A stretch of 64,000 nt of DNA from Acidimicrobiaceae bacterium (GTDB lineage Bacteria > Actinomycetota > Acidimicrobiia > Acidimicrobiales > UBA8190): positions 1 through 64,000 of the forward strand of contig PLXQ01000030.1 in assembly GCA_003151475.1 (NCBI GenBank). Reading direction: 5' to 3'. Below the pieces are notes generated by a model. It ran no database searches, was not told the DNA's origin, and saw only the letters and a program-made list of their open reading frames with translations. Shown here in pieces: positions 43,254 to 52,312 of the stretch. Position numbers and translations under genes: made by a program. Position 1 is the first letter of the stretch, and the number at the start of each line of letters is the position of its first letter.

Positions 43254-43294
43254 GCGAGGGGGTTGCTCTCGTGAGCGAGGGGGTGGTGTCGTGA
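43254..43294 (+). repeat. Tandem duplicated ribosome-binding-site/start module
   Basis: GCGAGGGGGTTGCTCTCGTGA at 43254-43274 and GCGAGGGGGTGGTGTCGTGA at 43275-43294; a related piece ends the previous gene at 43214-43233 (CCGAGGGGGTCCTCTCATGA). Each unit holds a purine-rich ribosome-binding site and an ATG/GTG. The last copy provides the start of the CoA transferase at 43291. Confidence 0.9.
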
Positions 43295-44484
43295 GCGGCC
43301 CGCTCGAGGGGATCCGGGTGCTCGAGCTGTCCGACGGGACGACCCACTACGGCGGCCGGCTCCTGGCCGGGCTGGGCGCCGACGTGGTCCTGGCCGAGCC
43401 GGCCGACGGTTCGCCGGCGCGCGCCGTCGGACCTTTCCTCGACGACATACCGGGAATCGATCGCAGCCTGGCCTTCTGGGCCGACAACGTCGGGAAGCGC
43501 TCGCTGATCGTCGACGAGGACGCCGACCTGCTCGAGTTGCTGGCGGCGGCAGACGTTCTTCTCCATAGCCTCCGTCCCGCCGATGCGCAGCGCCGTGCTC
43601 TCTCCTTCGCGGCACTCTCGGCCCGGTTCCCCGAGCTCATCGTCTGCGCCCTCACCCCCTTCGGCCAGGACGGACCCTGGGCCGACTACCTGGCCGACGA
43701 CCTCGTCCTCATGGCCCTCGGCGGTTCCATGGCCGGCTGCGGCTACGGCCCGGGGGCCGACGGCCTCTACGACACCGCACCGCTCGCCTGCCAGGAGGAC
43801 CAGGCCTTCCGGACGGCCGCCACCTACGCCGCCATCGCCGTCCTCGCCGCCGTGGCCTGGCGCGCGGATCCCGGTCGCTCGGACACCGGGCGCGGGGAGA
43901 ACCAGCGGGGGCAGTTCATCGACGTCTCGGCCCACGAATGCTCGGCGTCCATGACCGAGTGGCACCTGATGAGCTACCTCTGCTCGGGTGAGACCTACAA
44001 GCGGGGGCCGCACCCCACCCTGACGGGGGCCGACGGACGGCAGATCGCCGCGCTGACACCGGACTTTCTCGGTCCCCACGTCTTCACCCGGATGCTCGAG
44101 ATGCTGGAGGCCGACGACGTCGCCGGAGCCCTCTCCGATCCGGCCTTCGCCGATCCCCGCCACCGGGCCAAGAACTATGGCGAGGTCTGGCGGGCCCTCA
44201 AGCGGCTTGCCCAGAAGCACTCGGCCGAGGAGCTCTACCGGATGGGGCAGAAGGCCGGTCTGCCTTGGGGCGTGATCCGCTCCCCCGAAGAGACCCTCGA
44301 CGACCGGCATCTGGCGGCCCGGGGTCACTTCGTCGCCCTCGAGCATCCCGAGCTCGACCGTGCCGTCACCTACCCCGGCGCTCCCTTCCTCGCCTCCGGG
44401 TCCCCCTGGGTGATGGAGCGCCGGCCGCCGCTGCTCGGTGAACACACGGCCGAGGTCCGTTCGCAGTGGTCGGCGCCCCGATGA
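43291..44484 (+). CDS. Family III CoA transferase, second copy
   Basis: 397 residues from GTG 43291. LEGIRVLELSDGTTHYGGRL opens the N-terminal Rossmann part, followed by LGADVVLAEPADG, GKRSLIVDEDADLLELLAA, and RGQFIDVSAHECSASMTEWH with a shortened mid-region. It is diverged from the upstream paralogue. Two adjacent family III genes may make one heteromeric enzyme or serve two acyl donors. The start codon comes from a tandemly duplicated module, so in-frame alternatives exist upstream (GTG 43270). Confidence 0.88.
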   Translation: MSGPLEGIRVLELSDGTTHYGGRLLAGLGADVVLAEPADGSPARAVGPFLDDIPGIDRSLAFWADNVGKRSLIVDEDADLLELLAAADVLLHSLRPADAQRRALSFAALSARFPELIVCALTPFGQDGPWADYLADDLVLMALGGSMAGCGYGPGADGLYDTAPLACQEDQAFRTAATYAAIAVLAAVAWRADPGRSDTGRGENQRGQFIDVSAHECSASMTEWHLMSYLCSGETYKRGPHPTLTGADGRQIAALTPDFLGPHVFTRMLEMLEADDVAGALSDPAFADPRHRAKNYGEVWRALKRLAQKHSAEELYRMGQKAGLPWGVIRSPEETLDDRHLAARGHFVALEHPELDRAVTYPGAPFLASGSPWVMERRPPLLGEHTAEVRSQWSAPR

Positions 44485-44502
44485 CGACACTGTCCTGCCG
44501 CC

Positions 44503-45735
44503 ATGGGTAGGACCGACGCGCGGCGCGCCTGCCTGGTGGGGATCGGCGAGACCCGCTACGCCAAGTGGGGCGGGATCACCGACCGCAGCGAGTACCAGCT
44601 GGCCGTCGAGGCCATCGTGGCCGCCGTGGCCGATGCCGGACTGTCGATGGACGACGTCGACGGCTTGGCCTCGTTCGCCGACGACCGCAACGAGGCCACC
44701 TTCGCCGCCGCCGATCTCGGGTTGCCGGAGCTGCGCTACGCCACCATGTCCTGGCTGCCCGGCGGGGGTGGGGCCTGCGCCGCCATCGCCAACGCCGCCA
44801 TGGCCGTCGAGACGGGGGCCGCCGATGTCGTCGTCGTCTACCGGTCTCTGTGCCAGGGACAGTTCCACCGTTTCGGCCAGGGTCCGGGGGGCCGTGCACC
44901 GAAGGGTCCCGCCCGGGTACCGGGCATCCGCAAGGCGCGCACCCTTCTCGACGCCCACCTGGCCTTCACCATGCCCTTCGGAATGTTCAGCCCGCCCATC
45001 GCCTACGCCATGGTTCTGCAGCGGCACATGCACCTCTTCGGGACGACGCACGAGCAGATGGGCGAGGTGGCGGTGACGACGAGGGCCCACGCGGCGCGCA
45101 ATCCCCGGGCCGTGATGGGAGGCAGAGCCATGACGATGGACGACTACCTCGGCTCGCGCTTCGTCTCGGAGCCCTTCCGGCTCTACGACTGCTGCCTCGA
45201 GACCGACGGTGCCTGCGCCGTGGTCGTCACCAGCCATGAGCGGGCGCTCGATCTGGCTCGGACACCGGTGGAAGTGCTCGGCAGTGCCCAGGGGGCGCCG
45301 CGCGGTTTCGGCCACGGCCAGTACGCCAACGTGGGGATGCCCGACGACGACTACACCAGTGCCGGGGCCCGGACGGTCGCCGACCGGTTGTGGGCGAGAA
45401 GCGGACTGGGCCCCGCCGACATCGACGTGGCCGAGGTCTACGACCACTTCACCGGGCTCGTCTTACTGAGCCTCGAGGACTTCGGCTTCTGCGCCCGGGG
45501 CGAAGGCGGGCCCTACGCGGCGTCGGGGGCGCTCGCCTGGCCCGACGGCGCGCTCCCCATGAACACCCACGGCGGCAGCCTGTCAGAGGCCTACATCCAT
45601 GGCCTCAACCACGTGGTCGAGGGCGTCCGCCAGATCAGGGGGGACTCGACCTGCCAGGTCGAAGGGGCGGAGACCTGCCTGGTGACGAGCGCCGCCGGCG
45701 TCCCCACCAGCGCGCTCGTCCTCGGACGACGGTGA
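44503..45735 (+). CDS. Ltp-type thiolase-like protein
   Basis: 410 residues. RRACLVGIGETRYAKWG opens the fold, SWLPGGGGACAAIANAAMAV replaces the catalytic thiolase loop, YDHFTGLVLLSLEDFGFC and NTHGGSLSEAYIHGLNH come late. Close relative of 27487-28647. It is followed by a DUF35 gene (45774) and then a second thiolase/DUF35 pair (46220, 47500). Retro-aldol cleavage of a CoA ester is the favoured role, inferred from Ltp2/ChsH2. Confidence 0.87.
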   Translation: MGRTDARRACLVGIGETRYAKWGGITDRSEYQLAVEAIVAAVADAGLSMDDVDGLASFADDRNEATFAAADLGLPELRYATMSWLPGGGGACAAIANAAMAVETGAADVVVVYRSLCQGQFHRFGQGPGGRAPKGPARVPGIRKARTLLDAHLAFTMPFGMFSPPIAYAMVLQRHMHLFGTTHEQMGEVAVTTRAHAARNPRAVMGGRAMTMDDYLGSRFVSEPFRLYDCCLETDGACAVVVTSHERALDLARTPVEVLGSAQGAPRGFGHGQYANVGMPDDDYTSAGARTVADRLWARSGLGPADIDVAEVYDHFTGLVLLSLEDFGFCARGEGGPYAASGALAWPDGALPMNTHGGSLSEAYIHGLNHVVEGVRQIRGDSTCQVEGAETCLVTSAAGVPTSALVLGRR

Positions 45736-45738
45736 TGT

Positions 45739-45777
45739 CGGTGCGACGCCGATGAAACGCCGGTGCGACGCCGATGA
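45739..45777 (+). repeat. Duplicated 17-base start module before a DUF35 gene
   Basis: CGGTGCGACGCCGATGA at 45739-45755 and 45761-45777. Both contain an ATGA; the second supplies the ATG at 45774 that begins the DUF35 protein. Confidence 0.9.
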
Positions 45778-46223
45778 GTGAGCGCTGGTTCCCCGACGAG
45801 ATGCCCGTCCCCGGGGTGAACGCGGAGACGAACGGATGGTGGGAGGCGGCCAGTCGCCACCGGCTGGTGGTGCAGCGCTGCACGGCGTGCGGCGCGACGC
45901 GGCACCCGCCGGGTCCGATCTGTCCGCAGTGCCGTTCGACGGCGTCGGAGTGGCTCGATCTGCGTGGCACGGGGACGGTCTTCACCTTCACCGTCGTCCG
46001 CCAGGCCTTCATCCCCTCTCTGGCCGAGCAGCTCCCCTACGTCGTGATCGCCGTCGAGCTCGACGGCGCCGAAGGGGCGAGGATCGTCTCCAACCTGATA
46101 GATATCGAGCCCTGCGACGTGTCCATCGGCATGCACGTCGAGGTCGTCTGGGAAGACATGGGACCGCAGCTGGCCGTCCCGCGTTTCCGGGCGACAACCG
46201 ATGCGAAGGGAGCACGCGGATGA
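45774..46223 (+). CDS. DUF35 OB-fold protein with complete zinc ribbon
   Basis: 149 residues. Zinc ribbon CTACGATRHPPGPICPQCRS, then OB-fold strands GTGTVFTFTVVRQAFIPSL and PYVVIAVELDGAEGARIVSN. Its stop overlaps the next thiolase-like gene by ATGA. It could serve the thiolase upstream (44503), downstream (46220), or both. Confidence 0.88.
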   Translation: MSERWFPDEMPVPGVNAETNGWWEAASRHRLVVQRCTACGATRHPPGPICPQCRSTASEWLDLRGTGTVFTFTVVRQAFIPSLAEQLPYVVIAVELDGAEGARIVSNLIDIEPCDVSIGMHVEVVWEDMGPQLAVPRFRATTDAKGARG

Positions 46224-47398
46224 GCAAGGGCAGAGGCGACGGCCGGCGGGCCGTGATCGTCGGTGTCGCCACCTCCGACTATCCCCGGCTGCCGGAGATG
46301 TCGGAGCACGCCGTGCACGGGCAGGCGGCCGACCGGGCGCTGGCCGACGCCGGGCTCACCATGGCCGACGTCGACGGCTTCGCCAGCACCGGCTTCTTCC
46401 CTATGTACGCCACCGGGGTGGCCGAGTACCTGGGGCTGCACCCCACCTACTACGACGAGACCAACGCCGGCGGCGCCTCGTTCGAAGTGCTGGTGGAACA
46501 CGCCGCCTATGCCATCGAGTGCGGTGCGGCCGAAGTGGTGCTGATCACCTACGGATCCATCCAGCTGTCGCAGATGGGCCGGAGGCTCGGTACCGGCGGT
46601 GGCGGGGGCGCCGGCTTCGCCCCCGGCCCCGCCATCTACGACGCGCTGTGGGGGAACACGCTGGTCGGCAGCTACGCCCTGGCCGCCCGGCGGCACATGC
46701 ACCAATTCGGGACGACGCCGGAGCAACTGGCCTCGGTGGCTGTCACCATGCGGCAGCATGCGGCGAGCAATCCGCAGGCGCAGGAGCGCGAACCGATCAC
46801 CGTGCAAGACGTGGTCGGCTCCCGGCTGGTGGCCGATCCGTTGCACAAGCTCGACTGCTGCGTGATCTCCGACGGAGGGGGCGCCTGCGTGGTCACGACG
46901 GCCGAGCGCGCCGCCGATCTGCGCAAGGCGCCCATCTACCTGCTGGGCGCCGCGCACTCGACCACCCATCACATGAACATCTCGGCCATGCCCGACCTGA
47001 CGGTGTCCCCCGCCGCCCAGTGCGGACCACTTGCCTTCGCCCGGGCCGGAGTGAGACCCGCCGACATCGACGTGGCCCAGCTCTACGACTCCTTCACCAT
47101 CACCGTGGTGTTGACGGTGGAGGACCTCGGGTTCTGTAAGAAAGGCGAAGGCGGTGCCTTCGTCGAGAACGGTGGGCTCGGCCTCGGGGGGCATCTCCCC
47201 ACCAACACCGACGGCGGCGGGCTGTCAGCCTGTCACCCTGGCATGCGGGGGATGTTCCTCATCGTCGAAGCCGTCCGGCAACTGCGGGGCGAGGGCGGTG
47301 CCACCCAGGTCCCCGAGGCCAAGATCGCCGTGGCCCACGGCACCGGAGGCATGCTTTCGACGGGGGCCACGCTCATCCTCGGCAACGAGGAACCGTGA
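46220..47398 (+). CDS. Ltp-type thiolase-like protein, more diverged
   Basis: 392 residues from the ATG at 46220, which overlaps the upstream DUF35 stop by four bases. RRAVIVGVATSDYPRL is the first strand, TNAGGASFEVLVEHAAYAIE stands at the usual nucleophile loop, YDSFTITVVLTVEDLGFCKK and NTDGGGLSACHPGMRG are late. A longer frame begins inside the DUF35 gene but is an artefact. Expected to act with the DUF35 protein at 47500. Confidence 0.86.
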   Translation: MSKGRGDGRRAVIVGVATSDYPRLPEMSEHAVHGQAADRALADAGLTMADVDGFASTGFFPMYATGVAEYLGLHPTYYDETNAGGASFEVLVEHAAYAIECGAAEVVLITYGSIQLSQMGRRLGTGGGGGAGFAPGPAIYDALWGNTLVGSYALAARRHMHQFGTTPEQLASVAVTMRQHAASNPQAQEREPITVQDVVGSRLVADPLHKLDCCVISDGGGACVVTTAERAADLRKAPIYLLGAAHSTTHHMNISAMPDLTVSPAAQCGPLAFARAGVRPADIDVAQLYDSFTITVVLTVEDLGFCKKGEGGAFVENGGLGLGGHLPTNTDGGGLSACHPGMRGMFLIVEAVRQLRGEGGATQVPEAKIAVAHGTGGMLSTGATLILGNEEP

Positions 47399-47431
47399 CG
47401 GCACGCGGTGACGACGAGATGACGAGCAGCG

Positions 47432-47482
47432 GTGACCACGCAACAGCAGTGACCACGCAACAGCAGTGACCACGCAACAGCA
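47432..47482 (+). repeat. Three exact tandem copies of a 17-base unit
   Basis: GTGACCACGCAACAGCA at 47432-47448, 47449-47465 and 47466-47482. Each begins with GTGA. They separate the thiolase stop from the ribosome-binding site of the DUF35 gene at 47500. Confidence 0.95.
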
Positions 47483-47499
47483 GTGACGAAGGAGACTCA

Positions 47500-47940
47500 G
47501 TGAGCGACGCCAGTTCCGCCCAGACCGACGAGCGTCCAGCCAAACCGCGGCCGGCACCGATTCCCGACCACGACTCGGCGCCGTACTGGAAGGCGTTGCA
47601 CGAGGGTCGGTTGCTCGTGCAGAAATGCCTGGACTGCAACGAGTTCCAGCTGTACCCGCGCGACCGGTGCCTGGCCTGCCGGGGGCCGGTGGCCTTCGTG
47701 GAGGCGAGCGGCCGGGGGACGATCTACAGCTTTACGGTGATCCGGCAGAATTATGCGCGACCTTTTCGGGACTGGATCCCCTACGTGGTGGCCCTGGTCG
47801 ATTTGGAGGAAGGGCCGCGGCTGATGAGCAACCTGGTCGAATGCGATCCGGACGCCGTGCAGGTGGGGATGGCTGTCGAGGCCAGATTCGAAGTCGTTTC
47901 GGACGATGCCGGGATCGCCCTTTTCGCTCCGGCAAAGTGA
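47500..47940 (+). CDS. DUF35 OB-fold protein with complete zinc ribbon
   Basis: 146 residues from GTG 47500, with GAAGGAGA upstream. A Pro/Ala-rich N-terminus leads to the helix YWKALHEGRLLVQ, zinc ribbon CLDCNEFQLYPRDRCLACRG, and OB strands GTIYSFTVIRQNYARPF and PYVVALVDLEEGPRLMSNL. It is the last gene of the catabolic run that begins at 41899. Confidence 0.88.
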   Translation: MSDASSAQTDERPAKPRPAPIPDHDSAPYWKALHEGRLLVQKCLDCNEFQLYPRDRCLACRGPVAFVEASGRGTIYSFTVIRQNYARPFRDWIPYVVALVDLEEGPRLMSNLVECDPDAVQVGMAVEARFEVVSDDAGIALFAPAK

Positions 47941-48121
47941 GCTTTTGCCTACAGTCGCCGAATTGGGCGGCCGTTGGGTCTCGGGCGGCGACGACCGCGC
48001 TACGTGAACGAACGAAGCGGAGTACTGTCGACTCATCGCACCTCTCGCCACCCACCGTGGTCAGCTCCCGGTGCTGGCTCTCTCTGCTGATCATTCCGGG
48101 CGCGACAATTCCGTTCTGCAC

Positions 48122-48772
48122 ATGCCGTCGCCGCGCGCCGCGTTACGCCACGCCGTGCCGATCGTCTTCGAAGGCATCGTCGGTCCCCTGGCGCTCTTCT
48201 ACGTCGTTCTGCTGCTGGCCGGCTTCCGGGGCGCGCTGATCGCCGCTCTGTGTTGGTCCTACGGAGCCGTGATCCGCCGGGTCCGACGGGGCGAGCGGAT
48301 CACCGCCTTACTGATGCTGGGCACGTTGCTGCTCACATTGCGGACGACGGTGGCCTTCGTCACCGGCAGCGCCTTCGTCTATTTCATCCAGCCGACGGCC
48401 GGAGCTGTTCTCGTGGCCGTGATCCTGTTGATCTCCGCCGTCATGCGCAAACCCTTCACCCAGCGCTTCGCCCACGACTTCTGCCCGCTCGATCCCGAGC
48501 TGCTGGCCCGGCCGCGGGTCCAGAAGTTCTTCGTTCAGATCTCGGTGGTCTGGGCCGCCGTCCTGCTGCTGAACGCCGGCCTCGTCATGTGGATGCTGGT
48601 GTCGTCGTCGCTCAAGATGTTCGTCCTCGAGCGGACGGCGGCCACCTGGACCCTCACCGCCGCCGCTGTGACCATCTCCATCTTCGGATTCACCGCCGCC
48701 ATGCGCAGCGACGACGTGACCGTGCACTGGGGCAAGTCCGACCAGGCCATCGGCAACAGCCTCCTCGGCTGA
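48122..48772 (+). CDS. Small multi-spanning membrane protein (VC0807-like)
   Basis: 216 residues from ATG 48122 (the frame is open to 48071). About six membrane segments, including EGIVGPLALFYVVLLLAGF and VFVTG/YFIQPTAGAVLVAVI-like runs, and a conserved RKPFTQRFAHDFCPL cytoplasmic stretch. Similar actinobacterial proteins are annotated as VC0807 family with no known function. Single gene; the 180 bases upstream hold no gene. Confidence 0.75.
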   Translation: MPSPRAALRHAVPIVFEGIVGPLALFYVVLLLAGFRGALIAALCWSYGAVIRRVRRGERITALLMLGTLLLTLRTTVAFVTGSAFVYFIQPTAGAVLVAVILLISAVMRKPFTQRFAHDFCPLDPELLARPRVQKFFVQISVVWAAVLLLNAGLVMWMLVSSSLKMFVLERTAATWTLTAAAVTISIFGFTAAMRSDDVTVHWGKSDQAIGNSLLG

Positions 48773-48801
48773 TACCGGGCACCACCGGCACACTGAGCGC
48801 G

Positions 48802-48828
48802 CCGAGCACACCGAGCACACCGAGCACA
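48802..48828. repeat. Three exact 9-base repeats downstream of the membrane protein
   Basis: CCGAGCACA at 48802-48810, 48811-48819 and 48820-48828, in the noncoding gap between the membrane protein and the VOC protein. Confidence 0.9.
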
Positions 48829-48896
48829 CCGAGCGCGCGGCGGGTGTTCGCAGCCGACGAGTTGGCCTGAGAGCGCAGCGGGGCTTGAATGAGCAG

Positions 48897-49259
48897 ATGA
48901 GCTCCGCCCTCACCGAGATCGTCATCGAGTCCACTGATCCCCACGGCGCGGCGACATTCTGGAGCGCCGCGCTCGACTGGGAACTGCGGGCCCACGAGCC
49001 CGGAAACATCCCGTGGTTGTCGGCGTCGGGGGATCCTGAGCAACACGACCTCAAACTGGTGTTCGTGAAAGCCCGGGAGGGGCAGACCCCCGGCAACCGG
49101 CTCTACCTGAACCCGGTCGGCTGCGAACTTCCCGACGAGATCAGTCGGTTGTCCTCGCTCGGCGCCACCTCCGATGGTGAGGGGGCGAACACGCCGTGGG
49201 TGGCCATGGTCGACCCCGGGGGGACCGGACTGACGGTCCTGGCAACCCGGATCGACTAG
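48897..49259 (+). CDS. VOC/glyoxalase-like domain protein
   Basis: 120 residues from ATG 48897 (a TTG at 48885 is possible). Glyoxalase_6-like layout: IVIESTDPHGAATFWSAALD at the start, HDLKLVFVKAREGQTPGNRL in the middle, and WVAMVDPGGTGLTVLATR at the end. The family includes dioxygenases, antibiotic-binding proteins and inactive relatives; no substrate can be assigned. It precedes two small conserved genes on the same strand. Confidence 0.83.
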   Translation: MSSALTEIVIESTDPHGAATFWSAALDWELRAHEPGNIPWLSASGDPEQHDLKLVFVKAREGQTPGNRLYLNPVGCELPDEISRLSSLGATSDGEGANTPWVAMVDPGGTGLTVLATRID

Positions 49260-49311
49260 AAGCCGGGTCTACGATCGGAGCGTCGCCCTCCAGGAAACGG
49301 AGCACCCCCCG

Positions 49312-49566
49312 ATGAGCCAGAACGACGAGTGGTCCCCGGACGAAGCCCTCGGCACCGAGACCTTCGAGCAGGGCGACGAAGCGCTCGATGACGACGCCAC
49401 GTCGGAGACCGATCTGCTCGAAGACGTCGAGCAGGACCCGTCGCTCGACCCCACCCTGCTGGTCGACGAGCGCGAGCTCGAAGAAGCCGGGGTGGAGCTC
49501 GATGATCCGGAAAAGATGGCCACCCTCGACGGAGGGATCGATGATCCCGACGGCGTGGAGGACTAG
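49312..49566 (+). CDS. Small acidic conserved hypothetical protein
   Basis: 84 residues, strongly acidic and probably unstructured, with many Asp/Glu (DDDATSETDLLEDVEQDPSL). The C-terminal half, DPTLLVDERELEEAGVELDD followed by MATLDGGIDDPDG, looks conserved and resembles short actinobacterial proteins I have seen without function. ATG at 49312 with GGAAACGGAGCAC upstream. 32 bases before the next small gene. Confidence 0.7.
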   Translation: MSQNDEWSPDEALGTETFEQGDEALDDDATSETDLLEDVEQDPSLDPTLLVDERELEEAGVELDDPEKMATLDGGIDDPDGVED

Positions 49567-49598
49567 ACAGATGGGCCCTCAGGGACCAGGAGAGTGAC

Positions 49599-49874
49599 AT
49601 GACAGAGCACGGCAAGCTCGATGCCCATCATCGGGCCACGGTGGAGAAGATCTACGGGCACCCGATGAACCACAACATCCAGTGGCACGACGTCTTGTCA
49701 TTGCTCAAGAACGTGGGCACCGTCGTCGAGGAACACGACGGCCGGCACAAGGTGACGCTCGGATCCGAGACCCAGATATTCGACACCCCGAGGCATCACG
49801 ATATCGACGAGCAGCAGGTGATCGACCTGCGCCGGATGCTCAAGAGCGCCGGTATCGGCCCGGAGACGACGTAG
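49599..49874 (+). CDS. Small HicA-like (YcfA fold) protein
   Basis: 91 residues. IQWHDVLSLLKNVGTVVEEH followed by a short beta hairpin (HKVTLGSETQIFDTPRH) suggests the small double-stranded-RNA-binding-like fold of HicA/YcfA. No HicB-type antitoxin is beside it; the acidic protein upstream is a different kind. GGAG-type ribosome-binding site at 49589. Convergent with the ligase gene three bases away. Confidence 0.7.
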   Translation: MTEHGKLDAHHRATVEKIYGHPMNHNIQWHDVLSLLKNVGTVVEEHDGRHKVTLGSETQIFDTPRHHDIDEQQVIDLRRMLKSAGIGPETT

Positions 49875-49877
49875 GGG

Positions 49878-51419
49878 TCAGATCGCCTTCTCGTCGACTC
49901 CGAGCATCTTCCGCAGGGCCTCTTTGTCGAGCTTGCCCATCGCCGTCCGGGGCAGAGCACCATCGCAGAGAACGATCCGACGGGGGCGTTTGTAGTCGGC
50001 CACGCGGTCGGCCAGGAAATCACGGGCGGTAGCGACATCGAGCGCGCCGCCGTCTCGGAGCCGGACGACGGCGGCGACGTCCTGACCGAGAACACGGTGG
50101 GGCACGCCGAGGACAGCGGCTTCGATCACATCCGGGTGTTCGTGCAGCGCCGACTCCACCTCGATGGAGGAGACGTTGTAGCCGCCGCGGACGATGACGT
50201 CTTTCTTGCGGTCCACGAGATAGAGAAAGCCGTCGTCGTCGAAGTAGCCGAGATCACCGGACTGGACCCAGTCGCCGCGCCAGGTCGCCGCCGTGGCGTC
50301 GGGGTCGTTGTGGTAGAAGCGCTGGCCCGCTTCGACCTTGATGGCCACCTCACCGATGGTTCGGGACCCCACCACGGCCCCGCTGTCATCGAGCACCCGG
50401 ACGACGTCGGACTCCACCGGGCGTCCGACCGAACCGGGCCGGCGTAGTGCCTCGCCCGGCGGCATGGTGACCACCGACGTCCCGCCCTCGGTGAGGCCGT
50501 AGCCGTTCATCAAGGTGGCTCTCGGAAAAGAGGCGGAGAGCCGCTGGACGGCGTGGTGCGGCATGGGGGCGCTTCCGTAGATGAGCATGCGGACGCACGA
50601 GGTGTCGGTCTGCTCGAGCGTCCCCGACTCGATCAACAGCAGAGCGTGGGCGGGGACCATGACGATCCACGCCGGGCGCTCGGTGTCGATCAAGGCGGCG
50701 AAGCGGGTGGCGTCGAAGCTCGGCAACAGAAGGTTGGTCACGGCCAAGCGGAGACAGAGGGTCTGGGTGCCGTGGGTACCGAGGAAAGTGGCCAGAGGTA
50801 TCGAGTGCAGCAGGGAAATGGGCTTGTCGATCGGCATCAGAGGATGAGAGACAAGAGCGGACCGGTGGGTGGCGGCCACGCCCTTCGGCAGTCCCGTCGT
50901 GCCCGAGGTGTAGAGGATGTCGGCGATGTCGTCGGGGCCGACGGCGACCTGGAACTCGCTGGCGTCGGCACCGATGAGCCGGTCCCAGTCGAGCTCTCGC
51001 GGCTCCGAGGCGCCGGGACCGATGACGAGCAGAGCGCCGGCCGGCGGCGGCGGGAGCGCCCGGACCCGGTCCAGCTCGGCCGGGCCGGCCACGATGGCGC
51101 TCGCCCCGGAGTCAGAGACCATGTGCTCGAGCTCGCGCCGGGCCACCCGGGGGTTGACGGGGACCGCCACGGCGCCCGCCTTCAGCACGGCGAAGTAGCC
51201 CACCTGGTAGAGCGCGGCGCAGTCGTTGCCCACGAAGAGCGCCACCCGGTCGCCGCGCCCCACCCCCGCCTGGTGCAGGGCGCGGGCCACGGCGTTCGAG
51301 CGGCTGTCCCACTCGGCATAGGTCATCTCGCTGAAGTCGTCGTCGCCCGCCACCCGCAGCGCCGGGCGGTCGGGGAACCGTTCGGCCACGGTCCGCAGAT
51401 GATCAGGCAGGATCGACAC
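49878..51419 (-). CDS. AMP-forming acyl-CoA synthetase (FadD-like)
   Basis: 513 residues from GTG 51419, eight bases after the upstream hydrolase stop. Adenylate-forming motifs: YTSGTTGLPKGV (P-loop), YGLTEGGTSVV, GDLGYFDDDGFLYLVDRKKD and the catalytic lysine region RTAMGKLDKEAL near the C-terminus. It activates a carboxylic acid to its CoA ester via an adenylate. The longer frame extending to 51554 runs through the hydrolase gene. It is co-directional with the alpha/beta hydrolase. Confidence 0.92.
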   Translation of the reverse strand: MSILPDHLRTVAERFPDRPALRVAGDDDFSEMTYAEWDSRSNAVARALHQAGVGRGDRVALFVGNDCAALYQVGYFAVLKAGAVAVPVNPRVARRELEHMVSDSGASAIVAGPAELDRVRALPPPPAGALLVIGPGASEPRELDWDRLIGADASEFQVAVGPDDIADILYTSGTTGLPKGVAATHRSALVSHPLMPIDKPISLLHSIPLATFLGTHGTQTLCLRLAVTNLLLPSFDATRFAALIDTERPAWIVMVPAHALLLIESGTLEQTDTSCVRMLIYGSAPMPHHAVQRLSASFPRATLMNGYGLTEGGTSVVTMPPGEALRRPGSVGRPVESDVVRVLDDSGAVVGSRTIGEVAIKVEAGQRFYHNDPDATAATWRGDWVQSGDLGYFDDDGFLYLVDRKKDVIVRGGYNVSSIEVESALHEHPDVIEAAVLGVPHRVLGQDVAAVVRLRDGGALDVATARDFLADRVADYKRPRRIVLCDGALPRTAMGKLDKEALRKMLGVDEKAI

Positions 51420-51427
51420 CGGCTCGG

Positions 51428-52312
51428 CTAGCTCCAACCGGGGACGGCCACCAACTCGTCGAGCATCCGATCGAGCGCACCCAGTCCGATCGAGAGGTGG
51501 CCCTGACCGTCTTCCAGATGGGCCGAGGCACGAGGAAGACGGACGGCGAGCCATTGGCCGTGGGAGAAGGGCACCATCAGATCGGCGCTTCCCTGCCAGA
51601 TCATGATCGGAATGGCGATCTCGTCGAGCTCGAAGCCCCAGTCCTTCGTGAAAGCGAGGTCATCGTCGACGACGCCGTCGACGCCTGTCCGCAGGGCCTG
51701 GCGGAAGCTGGCGGCCATGTCCTCACCGAATTCGCCGGTCAGTGCCGCTCTGTCGACATCGGGAAGCAGGGTGTCGAGCGACGTCACGATGTCGGCCACG
51801 GTGACGTCCAACAGGTGCTCGCGTACTTGGTCGAGGTAGGCCCTCAATCGCTCCTCACCTTCGAATGCCGCTTCGAACTCGGTGACGTTCTCCTCGCCCA
51901 TGCCGGCCATCCAGTCGAGACCGGCGGCGTGGTAGGGGGCGACACTGGCGATGCTCAGCACGGCGACGGCCTCTTCCAGCCGGGCGGCACAGGCGAGAGC
52001 GTGCGGGCCACCACCGGACCAGCCACCGATCAGGCAGCGCTCGGCGCCGAGGACGGCCAGGACGGCTCTCGTGTCGGCCACCACGTCCACCACACTGCGT
52101 CCCGGTTGCCGGCTGGAATCCCCGTAGCCCGGCCGCGAGGTCGTCACAAAACAGAGCCCCCGCTCGTGGACGGCACGTTCGAGGGCACGCGACGCGGTGG
52201 CAGCGCCGGGCGTGCCGTGGTGGAAGATGAAGGGCGCTCCGTCGGGCGGCCCACTGACCCGGAGGTCGAGGCGTCGCCCGTCAGGCAGACGGAGATGGTC
52301 GGGACTGCTCAC
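51428..52312 (-). CDS. Alpha/beta hydrolase
   Basis: 294 residues from GTG 52312. Oxyanion region [11 protein letters not shown] near residue 31, nucleophile Ser99 in [10 protein letters not shown], acid Asp in [11 protein letters not shown], and His in DGQGHLSIG. It hydrolyses an ester, amide or C-C bond of unknown substrate. It shares an operon with the acyl-CoA synthetase (gap eight bases). A 720-codon frame extends far upstream but is antisense to the binding-protein gene. Confidence 0.88.
   Translation of the reverse strand: MSSPDHLRLPDGRRLDLRVSGPPDGAPFIFHHGTPGAATASRALERAVHERGLCFVTTSRPGYGDSSRQPGRSVVDVVADTRAVLAVLGAERCLIGGWSGGGPHALACAARLEEAVAVLSIASVAPYHAAGLDWMAGMGEENVTEFEAAFEGEERLRAYLDQVREHLLDVTVADIVTSLDTLLPDVDRAALTGEFGEDMAASFRQALRTGVDGVVDDDLAFTKDWGFELDEIAIPIMIWQGSADLMVPFSHGQWLAVRLPRASAHLEDGQGHLSIGLGALDRMLDELVAVPGWS

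Noticed and set aside
47432..47482. CRISPR array
   Set aside because: Units of 17 bases are head-to-tail with no spacers and no cas genes occur in the window.
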